Source: Prevotella sp. UBA2756
GTDB lineage: Bacteria; Bacteroidota; Bacteroidia; Bacteroidales; Bacteroidaceae
Length of the DNA stretch: 64,000 nucleotides
Reading direction: 5' to 3'
Assembly: GCA_002353205.1 (NCBI GenBank)
Contig: DEJE01000049.1
Coordinates: 23,326 to 87,325, forward strand
Positions 19,154 to 27,831 of the stretch are shown here, in pieces. The notes beneath the pieces were generated by a model. The model did not search any database, had not been told where the DNA came from, and saw nothing but the letters and a program-made list of their open reading frames with translations. How positions within the stretch are numbered: position 1 is the stretch's first letter; each line of letters begins with the position of its first letter. The position numbers and the translations under genes were made by a program.

Positions 19154-19747
19154 ATGATGCAAAAAGCACGTATCAAATGTCCGAAGTGTGGGACGCTCCT
19201 CGAAGTGGAGAACCCTACGGGCGAATTGCAGAAGACGGTGGAGTGCATGAGCTGCAAGGCACGCCTCATCGTGAAGTTCGGCCGTGAGTCGGAGAAGACG
19301 CAGAACGGCAGCGAGTCCTACGAGTCGATGCTCAACAGGCGTTCGCGCGGAAAGTATGAAGAAGAGGAAGACGAGGAGGAATTCGGCACCAGTATCATGA
19401 GTGGTATCGCCGATACGACCATCGGAAAGCTGAAATACCAGTCCGACCTCTACACCCTGCAGATGGGCATCAACACCATCGGGCGCATGGCGTCGACGTC
19501 GAAGGCCTCCGTGCAGATAGCCACTCCCGACCGCAGCATGAGCCGTCTGCACTCCGTCATCGAGGTGAGCCGAATGTTCGACGGCAGCGTGCGAGCCATC
19601 ATCCGCAACGCCGACAACAAGAACCGCACCTTCGTAGGCGGTCAGGAACTCATCGACGGCGACCGCATCGTGCTCAACTACGGCGATGTCATTCGCATGG
19701 GTGATGTACAGATTACATATATCAAAGATCCAAAATACGACGTATGA
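19154..19747 (+). CDS. Zinc ribbon-FHA domain protein
   Basis: 197 residues. An N-terminal zinc ribbon of the MJ0042/zinc-ribbon_5 type has CPKC (Cys9/Cys12) and CMSC (Cys31/Cys34). An acidic linker with EEEEDEEE follows, then an FHA domain (about 100-195) with NTIGRMASTSKASVQI, SMSRLHSVIEV (Ser-Arg-x-His) and NRTFVGGQEL. It is predicted to be a cytoplasmic phosphothreonine reader. Its stop codon overlaps the start of the next PP2C gene by 4 bp (ATGA), so reader and phosphatase are translationally coupled. Confidence 0.88.
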   Translation: MMQKARIKCPKCGTLLEVENPTGELQKTVECMSCKARLIVKFGRESEKTQNGSESYESMLNRRSRGKYEEEEDEEEFGTSIMSGIADTTIGKLKYQSDLYTLQMGINTIGRMASTSKASVQIATPDRSMSRLHSVIEVSRMFDGSVRAIIRNADNKNRTFVGGQELIDGDRIVLNYGDVIRMGDVQITYIKDPKYDV

Positions 19748-20784
19748 AGTTCACGCTTTACCAACCTGAATACATTTACGAGCTCGGACGGCGCTCCAAC
19801 CAGGAGGACTCGCTGTTCCCTGCTGCTGCGAAAGCGACGGCCGACGACCGCATCTTCGTCGTCTGCGACGGCATGGGCGGCCATGAGTTCGGCGAGGTGG
19901 CGAGCAGCATTGTATGTGAAACGATTGCTAAGAGTGCATCGAAGCATCAGGTCGCCGACAACGTGTTCACCGACGACCACTTCCAGCAAGTCCTCGACGA
20001 GGCTTACGACGCGCTTGACGACAGCGGAAAGGACAAGAAAGGCATGGGAACGACGCTCGCCATGCTCGTGTTCCATCGCGGAGGGTGCCTCTCGGCACAT
20101 ATCGGCGACTCGCGAATCTACCATTTCCGCCCTGCCACAGGAGAGATCCTCTATCGTTCGCGCGACCACTCATTGGTGAATCAGCTCTACGAGACGGGCG
20201 AAATCAGCCGCAGGGAGATGCGCACGTCGAAGAAGAAAAACCTGCTGCTGCGAGCCATGCAGCCTCAGCAGCCCGCGCGCACGGTGGCCGACCTCGTCCA
20301 TATCACCGACATCAAGCCCGGCGACTACTTCCTGATGTGCACCGACGGCATGCTTGAGCGCTACGACGACGATGACCTGCTCGACATCCTGACCAGCGAT
20401 GCCGACGACAAGCGCAAGATAGAGCTGTTGCGCGAGGGCACGGCGCGGAATGCCGACAACCATACTTGCTATCTGATACACGTCGAAACGGTGCAAAGCG
20501 AGCCTGGCGACGACCGACTGCCCAGCGACGAGGCCGAGGCAAGGGCTGCATGCCGCGCACTCAACGACACGTCGCCCGGCGTGGAAGTGGAGCTGGCCGA
20601 TATCGACGAGGAGGCCGAAGCCGACGATTCGGCCCAGACATCGTTCGTCGGCGAAGACTTCAGCAACGAACTGGCCATGGAGGCGCCGAGCCTGAAGCGC
20701 GGTATGGCCAAATGGCTGAAGATTCTCTTCGTCGTTCTCTTCCTCCTCATCTTCGTCGTTGCCGTGCTGAAGTTCCTGCACTGA
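19744..20784 (+). CDS. PP2C-family phosphatase 2, tail-anchored
   Basis: 346 residues. PP2C motifs are RRSNQEDSLF, VCDGMGGHEFG, HIGDSRIYHF, MCTDGMLE and a closing ADNHTCYLIHV in place of the usual GxxDN. An acidic linker is followed by a C-terminal membrane helix (about 322-345), which tethers the catalytic domain to the inner face of the membrane where kinases 1 and 3 act. It is the last gene of operon 2. Together with phosphatase 1 it gives the locus one soluble and one membrane eraser. Confidence 0.9.
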   Translation: MKFTLYQPEYIYELGRRSNQEDSLFPAAAKATADDRIFVVCDGMGGHEFGEVASSIVCETIAKSASKHQVADNVFTDDHFQQVLDEAYDALDDSGKDKKGMGTTLAMLVFHRGGCLSAHIGDSRIYHFRPATGEILYRSRDHSLVNQLYETGEISRREMRTSKKKNLLLRAMQPQQPARTVADLVHITDIKPGDYFLMCTDGMLERYDDDDLLDILTSDADDKRKIELLREGTARNADNHTCYLIHVETVQSEPGDDRLPSDEAEARAACRALNDTSPGVEVELADIDEEAEADDSAQTSFVGEDFSNELAMEAPSLKRGMAKWLKILFVVLFLLIFVVAVLKFLH

Positions 20785-20856
20785 GCCTTTTTCGCTCGCC
20801 GACGCACGGCTTGCAGCACCGCATACCGACAATCCATCCCCATACAAGAAATGTTT

Positions 20857-20900
20857 CCCCTTTTCTACCCAGCCGGGTAGAGAAGGGGATTTTCTTTTAC
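20857..20900 (+). terminator. Terminator of signalling operon 2
   Basis: CCCCTTTTCTACCC pairs with GGGTAGAGAAGGGG (one mismatch-type pair) across an AGCC tetraloop, followed by a T-rich stretch. Confidence 0.8.
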
Positions 20901-21260
20901 AAAAGTCGCATTTTAACGCTCCGTGAGCACCGCTTTTCTGAAATTAAAATCCGACGGACGCGTACAGGCGATTCTCACGGAAGTTGTAACCTACTGAAAA
21001 CAAACACCTTGTCTTTTCTTTACATTTTCGGAGCTTTCAAAATGAGTCATTTTACGTTCCAAAACGGCTCATTTCGACGAGCAGAATGCGTCATTTCGGA
21101 GAGCAGAATGGCTCATTTCGGAGTGTAAAATGACTCATTTTGAAAATCGCAACCGATTTTTCGCGTTTTCAGAACGGATTTTTTGTCAAAACAGAAGCTT
21201 TCGGCTCTCTAAAATGATCGAAAAATCCGGCACGATTTTTTGGTTAAATTTGTTTACATT
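20900..21260. repeat. Dispersed intergenic repeat, copy 1, with 22-bp array
   Basis: This non-coding segment is a diverged duplicate of 38079-38445. From 20938 to 21249 it aligns with 38120-38431 without any insertion or deletion: shared landmarks such as CTTGTCTTTTCTTTACATTT, GGAAGTTGTAAC, ATGATC and GGTTAAAT keep identical spacing. In its middle are five contiguous 22-bp units (21039-21148), each centred on an AAAATGnnTCATTTT-like palindrome. No ORF fits. The remainder of the gap to 21425 shows nothing recognisable. Confidence 0.85.
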
Positions 21261-21424
21261 CTTGCCAATCATTTACATTCTGTCCGCTTCTGTCTTTTCC
21301 ATTTAACCCTTAGTCTGCAGGTCGCCGTGCGTCGCATCTCGCATCCAATGCGCCGCACGTCGGGAAGGAACCGGAGGTGCGAGGCTGTAGAAAAGCGCTG
21401 AAAGGGCGGGCGATAGGGAAATAA

Positions 21425-21520
21425 TTCTGTAGTTTTGGGTTCGCTGAACTTACTTTTCGTTCGGAAATGAAAAGAAAAGTTGTTTTTCTTTTCGTTTGTC
21501 TTACTATTTTTGTAAATTTG
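21425..21520 (+). promoter_or_regulatory. Degenerate palindromic promoter element
   Basis: TAGTTTTG (about 21431) followed by GGTTCGC, TTCGGAAATGAAAAGAAAAG, a short spacer, CTTTTCGTTTG and TAAATTTG-CA (21513-21520) reproduces, with substitutions, the element upstream of the sulfatase, pyrK and FKBP genes. TAAATTTG is the probable -7 box for the large helicase gene. Confidence 0.6.
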
Positions 21521-21592
21521 CACAAAAATACGGGTGTGCAGTCTTTGTGTGCCAATTATGCTTATTCTCACAGTTAAAAATATCGGTGGTTT

Positions 21593-24500
21593 ATGGACGG
21601 CGAGATGTTAATCAGCGGAAAACGAAACGGAAGAGTGGTGTTGGACTTTTTGCCAACGCTCAACGAGTCGATGTTGTTGAATGGTGTGCAGGCTTGTCTG
21701 CGGTGTGTGGTTGAAAACCAGGATGCTGCCGACTGGCACGATGTGCGCATCGGCGTGGAGGGAGAGCTGATTCGGCGCTGCGAGGTGGTCATCGACACGG
21801 TGGAGCATGGCGGTGCCGTTCAGGTGAAGGACCTGCGCATCGAGCCGTCGAACGAGAAGATGCTCGCCCTTACCGAGGGCATGCCCTCGCACTTCGCCCT
21901 GACGGCGACGGTGGAAGGCGAGGAGGTGCTGCGCAAGGAGCACACCGTGACGCTGCAGCCCTACGACCAATGGGCCGGTGTGGGCGTGATGCCCCACTTG
22001 CTGGCCTCGTTCGTCACGCCCAACCATCCGGCATTGTCGGCCGTCAGCGTGGAGGCGTCGGCGTTTCTTGAGAAATGGACGGGCTCGGGAGCTCTCGATG
22101 CCTACCAGACGCAGGACCGCAACCGCGTGCGCTTCCAGGTGGCAGCCGTCTACGAGGCGCTGCGCTCGCAGGCCATCGTCTACAGCGAGCCGCCGGCATC
22201 GTTCGAGAAGCAGGGCCAGCGCGTGCGCCTGGCCGACCGTGTGCTTCAGGAGAAGCTCGGCACCTGTCTCGACACCACGCTGCTCTTCGCTTCCTGTCTG
22301 GAGAACATCGGCATCCATCCGCTGGTTGTCGTCATGCGCGGCCATGCCTTTGTGGGCGCCTGGCTCACCGAGCAGTATTATCCGCAGGATGTTTGCGACG
22401 ACAGCTCGTATCTGCTGAAGCAGTCGGCCGACGGCATCGCCAACATCGTGCTCGTGGAGACGACGCACATCACCGCTACGCAGGCCGTCAGCTTCGACGA
22501 GGCCGTGGCCGATGCCGACAGGAAGGTGCGCGACGAGAACGCTTTCGTGCTCTTCGTGGATGTGCATCGCTGCCGTCTCGACGGCGTCCGTCCCTTGCCC
22601 CAACGCGTGATGGTCGACGGCCAGTGGTCGATGGTGCAGGAAACCGTCGAGCGCGAGCATGCCACCGAGGACATCAAGAAGCACGACCACTATGCGCTCC
22701 ATCTCGACAACATGGAGACGGAGATAACGAAGCAGACCATCTGGGAGCGCAAGCTGCTCGACTTCTCGCTGCGCAACAACCTCATCAACTGCAGGCTGGG
22801 CCGACGGGTGATACCCTTCGTGACGTTCGATATGGACACCCTGGAGGACAACTTGCATGCCGGAGTGGACTATTACATCGTGCACTACCCGCAGAAGCAG
22901 ATTGAACCCACCGAGAGCGGCATCTACGACAGCAAGCTGCAGGCCGCCGACTTGCGCCAGATGGTGAGCGAGGAGGTGAAGAACAACCACCACCTGGTGT
23001 CCTATCTGAGCGAGAGCGAGCTGGCCTCGGCCCTGAAGTTCGTCTATCGAGCCTCGCGCAACTCGCTCGAAGAGAACGGTGCCAACACGCTCTTCCTGGC
23101 CATCGGCCTGCTGAAATGGTACGAGAACGAGAAGAGCGTAGTGCCGCGCTACGCACCGTTGCTGCTCATGCCCGTCGACATCATCCGCAAGTCGGGTTCC
23201 AACTATATCCTCCGCACACGCGACGAGGAGACCATCCTGAACATCACGCTCGTGGAACTGCTCAAGCAGCAGTTCAAGATCAATCTCTCCATGCTCGACC
23301 AGCTGCCCGAAGACAAGCAGGGAGTGGACGTGAACATCATCCTGGCCACCATTCGCGAGGCCATCAAGAACATGTCGCGCTGGAATGTGATGGAGGAGGC
23401 ACTGCTGGGACTGTTCTCGTTCAACAAGTTTGTCATGTGGAACGACATCCACAACAATGCCGACCACCTGAAGGAAAGCGACGTGGTGAAGAGTCTGATG
23501 GAGGGTAGGGTGGCGCTCAAGGACATCGACAACGTGGTCGATGCGCGCGAGATAGACCGCAGCGGGCAGCCCTCCGACTACGCCATACCCGTAGACGTGG
23601 ACTCTTCGCAGCTCGAAGCCGTCGTGGAGAGCGGCCGGGGGAAGAGCTTCATCCTCTACGGACCTCCGGGAACGGGCAAGAGCCAGACCATCACCAACAT
23701 GATTGCCAACGCTCTCTACCACGACAAGCGCGTGCTCTTCGTGGCAGAGAAGATGGCCGCCCTCGAGGTGGTGCAGAAGCGACTGTCGAAAATAGGGCTG
23801 GCTCCTTTCTGTCTGGAACTCCATTCCAACAAGGTGACGAAGAACCACTTCCTCAGACAGATGCAGGAAGCCCTCAACGTGGTACATATCAAAGAGCCCG
23901 AACAGTATAAGGTCATGTCGGACCGGCTGTTTTCGCACCGCCAGCAGCTCATCGGATACATTGAGAAGCTGCACAAGAAGCAGGCATCGGGCTATTCGCT
24001 CTACGACTGCATCTCGCGATACCTCAGCATCGAGGGCGACGAGATCAAAGACCTGCTGCCCAAGGCGGCCGACATCAACCGCGAGAAGCTGGAGCGATGG
24101 GTGGAGGCGACTCGCACGCTCGACACCATCTTCCAGGTGTCGGGGCATCCTGCCGACCATCCCCTCATGGGATTGCTGCCCAAGAGCTACCAAACGGCCG
24201 ACGTAGAGCGTCTGGGCACTCTGCTGAAGCAGTTCAAACAGCAGTTCCAGGAGCTGAAGAGCAAGGTGGAGGCGCTCCCCGTGAAGCTCGAGCTGACCGA
24301 CGGCGACCTGTCGTGGCTCACGAGCATGAAGGCGATGAAAGACAACCTGCCGCAGACCAACATACAGCAGTTTGTGCAGCTCGACGCCAATGCCGTGAAG
24401 GAGCAGTGGCAGCGCGTGACCGACAAGTGGTTCCTGCCGCGCTTCTTCGCCAAGCGCAGCTTCATGAAGGAATTCTGCCAACCTTTCAATATCGCAAAGA

Positions 24501-27166
24501 CATACGACGAGCTGACGTCGGAACTCGATAACCAGCAAAACTTCATCCATTCGCTGCAAGACTACTGCAAGTCGCACAACGCCAGCTATCAGGAAGTGCT
24601 TGCCAAGGTGACGGAACCGCAAGGGCTGGAACGCATCGACATGGCCGCAGCTCAGATAGAGGCCATGAGGCAGCTCGACAAGCAGTTCGACGAGGTTGCA
24701 GCTTTCGACCTCGACGATGCCGTGGATGCGCTGACCCGAAAACGGTCTACCTATCCCGCGATGAATGCCCATGCCGAAACGTGGATAGAGAATCTCGACA
24801 AGGTGAAGAACTGGACTCTATGGACCGACAGCAAGCGGAAACTGGAGAAAGAGGAGGGGCTGGAGTGCCTCACCACATATATAGAACAGGAAGGGGCATC
24901 GCCGCAGGCTGCCGCAGAGGCTTTGCAGAAGGGCGTCTTCCACCTGCTCACGATGGACATCGTGGAGCACGATCCCGATCTGGCGCGCTTCAACGGACTG
25001 CTGTTCGAGGAGCTGGTTGACAAATACAAGGAGGAGACCTATGCTTTCCAGAATCTTTCGAAGGAAGAACTCTACTGCCGGCTGGCCAGTCGCATCCCGT
25101 CGCAGACCGTGGCTGCCACTGCCAACTCTGAAATGGGAATCCTGAAGCGCAACATCTCCAACGGCGGGCGCGGCACCAGCATCCGGAAAATCATCGACCA
25201 GATACCGACGCTACTGCCGAAACTTTGTCCAGTGATGCTGATGAGCCCCATCAGTGTGGCACAGTATATCGACATGGCCGGCGAGAAGTTCGACCTCGTC
25301 ATCTTCGACGAAGCGTCGCAGATGCCTACCAGCGAGGCCGTCGGCGCCATCGCCCGCGGCAAGGCGCTCATCTGCGTGGGCGACCCGAAGCAGATGCCGC
25401 CCACCAGCTTCTTCACCACGCAACAGGTGGATGAAGACGAGGTGGACATCGACGACATGGAGAGCATCCTCGACGACTGTATCACGCTCTCCATGCCAGG
25501 TCATTATCTGTCGTGGCACTACCGCTCGAAGCACGAATCGCTCATCGCCTTCAGCAACCTGGAGTACTATGAGGGCAAACTGCACACCTTCCCATCGGTC
25601 GACGACCGCACGCGCAAGGTGAGTCTGGTGCGCGTGGAAGGCACCTACGACAAGGGGCGCACGCGCTCGAACACTGCCGAGGCCAAGGCCATCGTCGATG
25701 AGGTCATCCGTAGGCTCTCCGATCCTGAGCTTTCCAAGCGCAGCATCGGAATTGTCAGCTTCAGCAAGGTGCAGCAGAACCTCATCGAGGATATCCTCAT
25801 CGAGGAACTGGCCAACCATCCCGACCTGGAGGCGAAGGCCTACAACAGCGAGGAACCCATCTTCATCAAGAACCTGGAGAACGTGCAGGGCGACGAGCGC
25901 GACATCATTCTCTTCAGCGTGGGCTACGGACCAGACAAGTCGGGCAATGTGTCGATGAATTTCGGTCCGCTGAACAACGACGGCGGCGAGCGGCGACTGA
26001 ACGTGGCCGTCAGTCGTGCACGCTACGAGATGATCGTCTTTGCAACGCTGCGTCCCGAACAGATCGACCTGAAGCGCTCGCAGGCCAAGGGTGTTGAAGG
26101 ACTGAAGAAGTTCCTCGAGTTTGCCGAGCGGGGCACCATCATCACGCAGTCGACGACGGGCGTACAGAATCCGCTCGTCGCTCCTCAGCACGAATCGGAT
26201 CTCGTGCGCCTCATCTCCGAGGAACTGCGCAACAACGGCTACGACGTGGAGACGATGGTAGGACGTTCGCAATTCAAGATCGACATCGCCGTCGTCAATC
26301 CCGACAACGATCAGGAATATATCCTCGGCATCCTCTGCGACGGCCGCAACTACTATGATACGAAGACCACCCGCGACCGCGAGATCGTGCAGCCCAACGT
26401 GCTCGGCGGACTGAACTGGAACGTCATGCGTGTGTGGGCCGTCGACTGGTATGAGAACCGTCAGCAGGTCATCGACCGCATCTTGAAACGTCTCGACGAC
26501 ATCAAGCACAACGTGAAACAGGAGGCACAACCCTCCGATCTCATCAAGGCTCAGGTGTCGAAGGCCTTCCAAGTGCCTGAGACGGCAGGTCAGCAGGCTG
26601 TGAACACGAAGCAGCAGCAGTATGTCACTGCCGAACTCGACAAGACACGCATGAAGTTCAACGAGGACAATTCCGTGATGCGACAGCGCATCACCGAGCG
26701 CATACGTCGGCTCATCGAGAAAGAGCAGCCCGTCATGAACACCTATGTCTATAGGCGCATCGCCGACTATCTGGGATTGTCGCGTGCCGGACAGCGCGTG
26801 CAGGAGTACCTCGACGTCATCATGCTGGCCATGGCCTATCGCGATCCACATTCCGACAAGAATGGCGACATCTATTGGATCAGTGAAGAGAGTTCAAAGA
26901 ATTACGTCTCCTATCGCACAGGAGGCAACCGTGATGCCACGGATATTCCCGTCATCGAGGCTGCCAATGCTGTGGCCGACATCATTGAGCAGAATATTTC
27001 CGTGCCGATGGACGAGCTGAAACGCGTCACGGCACTGACGCTGGGCTTCAGCCGTCGCGGTGCCAAGGTGGATGCGCTCACCGAGCGCGCCGTCGGCCTG
27101 TTGCTCCAAGAGCAGCGCGTCGTCGACAATGGCGGCATGCTCTCCGTGGCTGAGTCGGCATCATGA
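21593..27166 (+). CDS. DUF4011 / SF1 helicase / Vsr-like / DUF3320 protein
   Basis: 1857 residues. The N-terminal region includes a transglutaminase-like core (Cys225 in KLGTCLDTTLL, His251 in RGHAFVGAW). DUF4011 follows (WERKLLDFSLRNNLIN). The SF1 helicase has Walker A GPPGTGKS (690-697), DEAS near 1240, VGDPKQMPPTSFF, and NVAVSRARYE near 1470. The C-terminal part has a Vsr/MTES_1575-like nuclease domain (FKIDIAVVNP, GILCDG, LNWNVMRVWAVDWYEN) near 1555-1620, then DUF3320. Proteins of this architecture are linked to anti-phage defence; from memory one was named hhe in a 2020 survey. GILCDG replaces the more usual IECDG. It has its own promoter, independent of the kinase operons. The ATG at 21605 is an alternative start. 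Confidence 0.9.
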   Translation: MDGEMLISGKRNGRVVLDFLPTLNESMLLNGVQACLRCVVENQDAADWHDVRIGVEGELIRRCEVVIDTVEHGGAVQVKDLRIEPSNEKMLALTEGMPSHFALTATVEGEEVLRKEHTVTLQPYDQWAGVGVMPHLLASFVTPNHPALSAVSVEASAFLEKWTGSGALDAYQTQDRNRVRFQVAAVYEALRSQAIVYSEPPASFEKQGQRVRLADRVLQEKLGTCLDTTLLFASCLENIGIHPLVVVMRGHAFVGAWLTEQYYPQDVCDDSSYLLKQSADGIANIVLVETTHITATQAVSFDEAVADADRKVRDENAFVLFVDVHRCRLDGVRPLPQRVMVDGQWSMVQETVEREHATEDIKKHDHYALHLDNMETEITKQTIWERKLLDFSLRNNLINCRLGRRVIPFVTFDMDTLEDNLHAGVDYYIVHYPQKQIEPTESGIYDSKLQAADLRQMVSEEVKNNHHLVSYLSESELASALKFVYRASRNSLEENGANTLFLAIGLLKWYENEKSVVPRYAPLLLMPVDIIRKSGSNYILRTRDEETILNITLVELLKQQFKINLSMLDQLPEDKQGVDVNIILATIREAIKNMSRWNVMEEALLGLFSFNKFVMWNDIHNNADHLKESDVVKSLMEGRVALKDIDNVVDAREIDRSGQPSDYAIPVDVDSSQLEAVVESGRGKSFILYGPPGTGKSQTITNMIANALYHDKRVLFVAEKMAALEVVQKRLSKIGLAPFCLELHSNKVTKNHFLRQMQEALNVVHIKEPEQYKVMSDRLFSHRQQLIGYIEKLHKKQASGYSLYDCISRYLSIEGDEIKDLLPKAADINREKLERWVEATRTLDTIFQVSGHPADHPLMGLLPKSYQTADVERLGTLLKQFKQQFQELKSKVEALPVKLELTDGDLSWLTSMKAMKDNLPQTNIQQFVQLDANAVKEQWQRVTDKWFLPRFFAKRSFMKEFCQPFNIAKTYDELTSELDNQQNFIHSLQDYCKSHNASYQEVLAKVTEPQGLERIDMAAAQIEAMRQLDKQFDEVAAFDLDDAVDALTRKRSTYPAMNAHAETWIENLDKVKNWTLWTDSKRKLEKEEGLECLTTYIEQEGASPQAAAEALQKGVFHLLTMDIVEHDPDLARFNGLLFEELVDKYKEETYAFQNLSKEELYCRLASRIPSQTVAATANSEMGILKRNISNGGRGTSIRKIIDQIPTLLPKLCPVMLMSPISVAQYIDMAGEKFDLVIFDEASQMPTSEAVGAIARGKALICVGDPKQMPPTSFFTTQQVDEDEVDIDDMESILDDCITLSMPGHYLSWHYRSKHESLIAFSNLEYYEGKLHTFPSVDDRTRKVSLVRVEGTYDKGRTRSNTAEAKAIVDEVIRRLSDPELSKRSIGIVSFSKVQQNLIEDILIEELANHPDLEAKAYNSEEPIFIKNLENVQGDERDIILFSVGYGPDKSGNVSMNFGPLNNDGGERRLNVAVSRARYEMIVFATLRPEQIDLKRSQAKGVEGLKKFLEFAERGTIITQSTTGVQNPLVAPQHESDLVRLISEELRNNGYDVETMVGRSQFKIDIAVVNPDNDQEYILGILCDGRNYYDTKTTRDREIVQPNVLGGLNWNVMRVWAVDWYENRQQVIDRILKRLDDIKHNVKQEAQPSDLIKAQVSKAFQVPETAGQQAVNTKQQQYVTAELDKTRMKFNEDNSVMRQRITERIRRLIEKEQPVMNTYVYRRIADYLGLSRAGQRVQEYLDVIMLAMAYRDPHSDKNGDIYWISEESSKNYVSYRTGGNRDATDIPVIEAANAVADIIEQNISVPMDELKRVTALTLGFSRRGAKVDALTERAVGLLLQEQRVVDNGGMLSVAESAS

Positions 27167-27207
27167 TGAAACAGTACATCAAAACAACAAACAATAAGAA
27201 AAAGACA

Positions 27208-27738
27208 ATGTCAAAAAGATTTTTCAGAAACACGAAGGCCGTGGCAGCCTCTGCCTGCGCCGCCTTCATGATGGCCCTTGCGGCTTGTAGTTCAGAACCC
27301 ACATTGCAGTCGGTTGCCGACGAGTTCAACCAGCGTCTGCCTTTCAAGACCGAAGGTCTGGAGGTGAAAGACATCGTGCTGGAAGACACCTTCGCCGTGT
27401 TCAACTGCATCTTCGACGAAGCAAGCATCACCGTGCCCGAGTTCAAAGGTGCCGAGAGAGTGATGAAGCCCGCGTTGTTCCATGCTCTTCACCAAGCTGG
27501 CATGGACCCCTTCATCGACGACTGCATCACCACCAACACGAGTGTCGTCGTCAGCATGAAGGGCAACAAGACCGATTCCATCTCGCGTGCCGTCTTCTCC
27601 ATCGAAGACCTGCGCAAGCTTATCGTCATGCCCTGGAAGAAGTTGGAGCGCGAACAGGCGGCCGCCGATTCCATAGCGAAGGCTTCTGCCGATACCGTGG
27701 CCAAGGAGTCTGTCGTTTCAGTGCCTGTCAAGAAGTAA
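27208..27738 (+). CDS. Putative lipoprotein, unknown family
   Basis: 176 residues from the ATG at 27208; upstream ATGs at 27163 and 27166 overlap the helicase stop but precede a Lys/Asn-rich stretch not needed for export. A lipoprotein signal ends in the lipobox LAAC. The mature part is a small alpha/beta domain (LEVKDIVLEDTFAVFNCIFDE) ending in a Ser/Ala/Lys-rich tail. No family was recognised. It follows the helicase without a gap and may be co-transcribed, but nothing suggests a shared job. Confidence 0.75.
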   Translation: MSKRFFRNTKAVAASACAAFMMALAACSSEPTLQSVADEFNQRLPFKTEGLEVKDIVLEDTFAVFNCIFDEASITVPEFKGAERVMKPALFHALHQAGMDPFIDDCITTNTSVVVSMKGNKTDSISRAVFSIEDLRKLIVMPWKKLEREQAAADSIAKASADTVAKESVVSVPVKK

Positions 27739-27753
27739 TTCAACGATTCCTAT

Positions 27754-27803
27754 AACACAGAAGCAGCCGGAAATACAACTGATTTCCGGCTGCTTCGTGT
27801 TTT
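27754..27803. terminator. Bidirectional terminator
   Basis: Arms 27754-27774 and 27782-27802 form a stem of about 20 bp around CAGCCGGAAAT/ATTTCCGGCTG, with A-rich and T-rich flanks on both sides. It serves the convergent lipoprotein and M16 protease genes. Confidence 0.85.
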
Positions 27804-27831
27804 GTATATGTCGCTTTTCGGAGCGAAACGC

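Noticed and set aside
21608..24772. Long minus-strand ORF opposite the DUF4011 helicase
   Set aside because: Antisense shadow of a strongly supported gene, with no recognisable domain or start signals.
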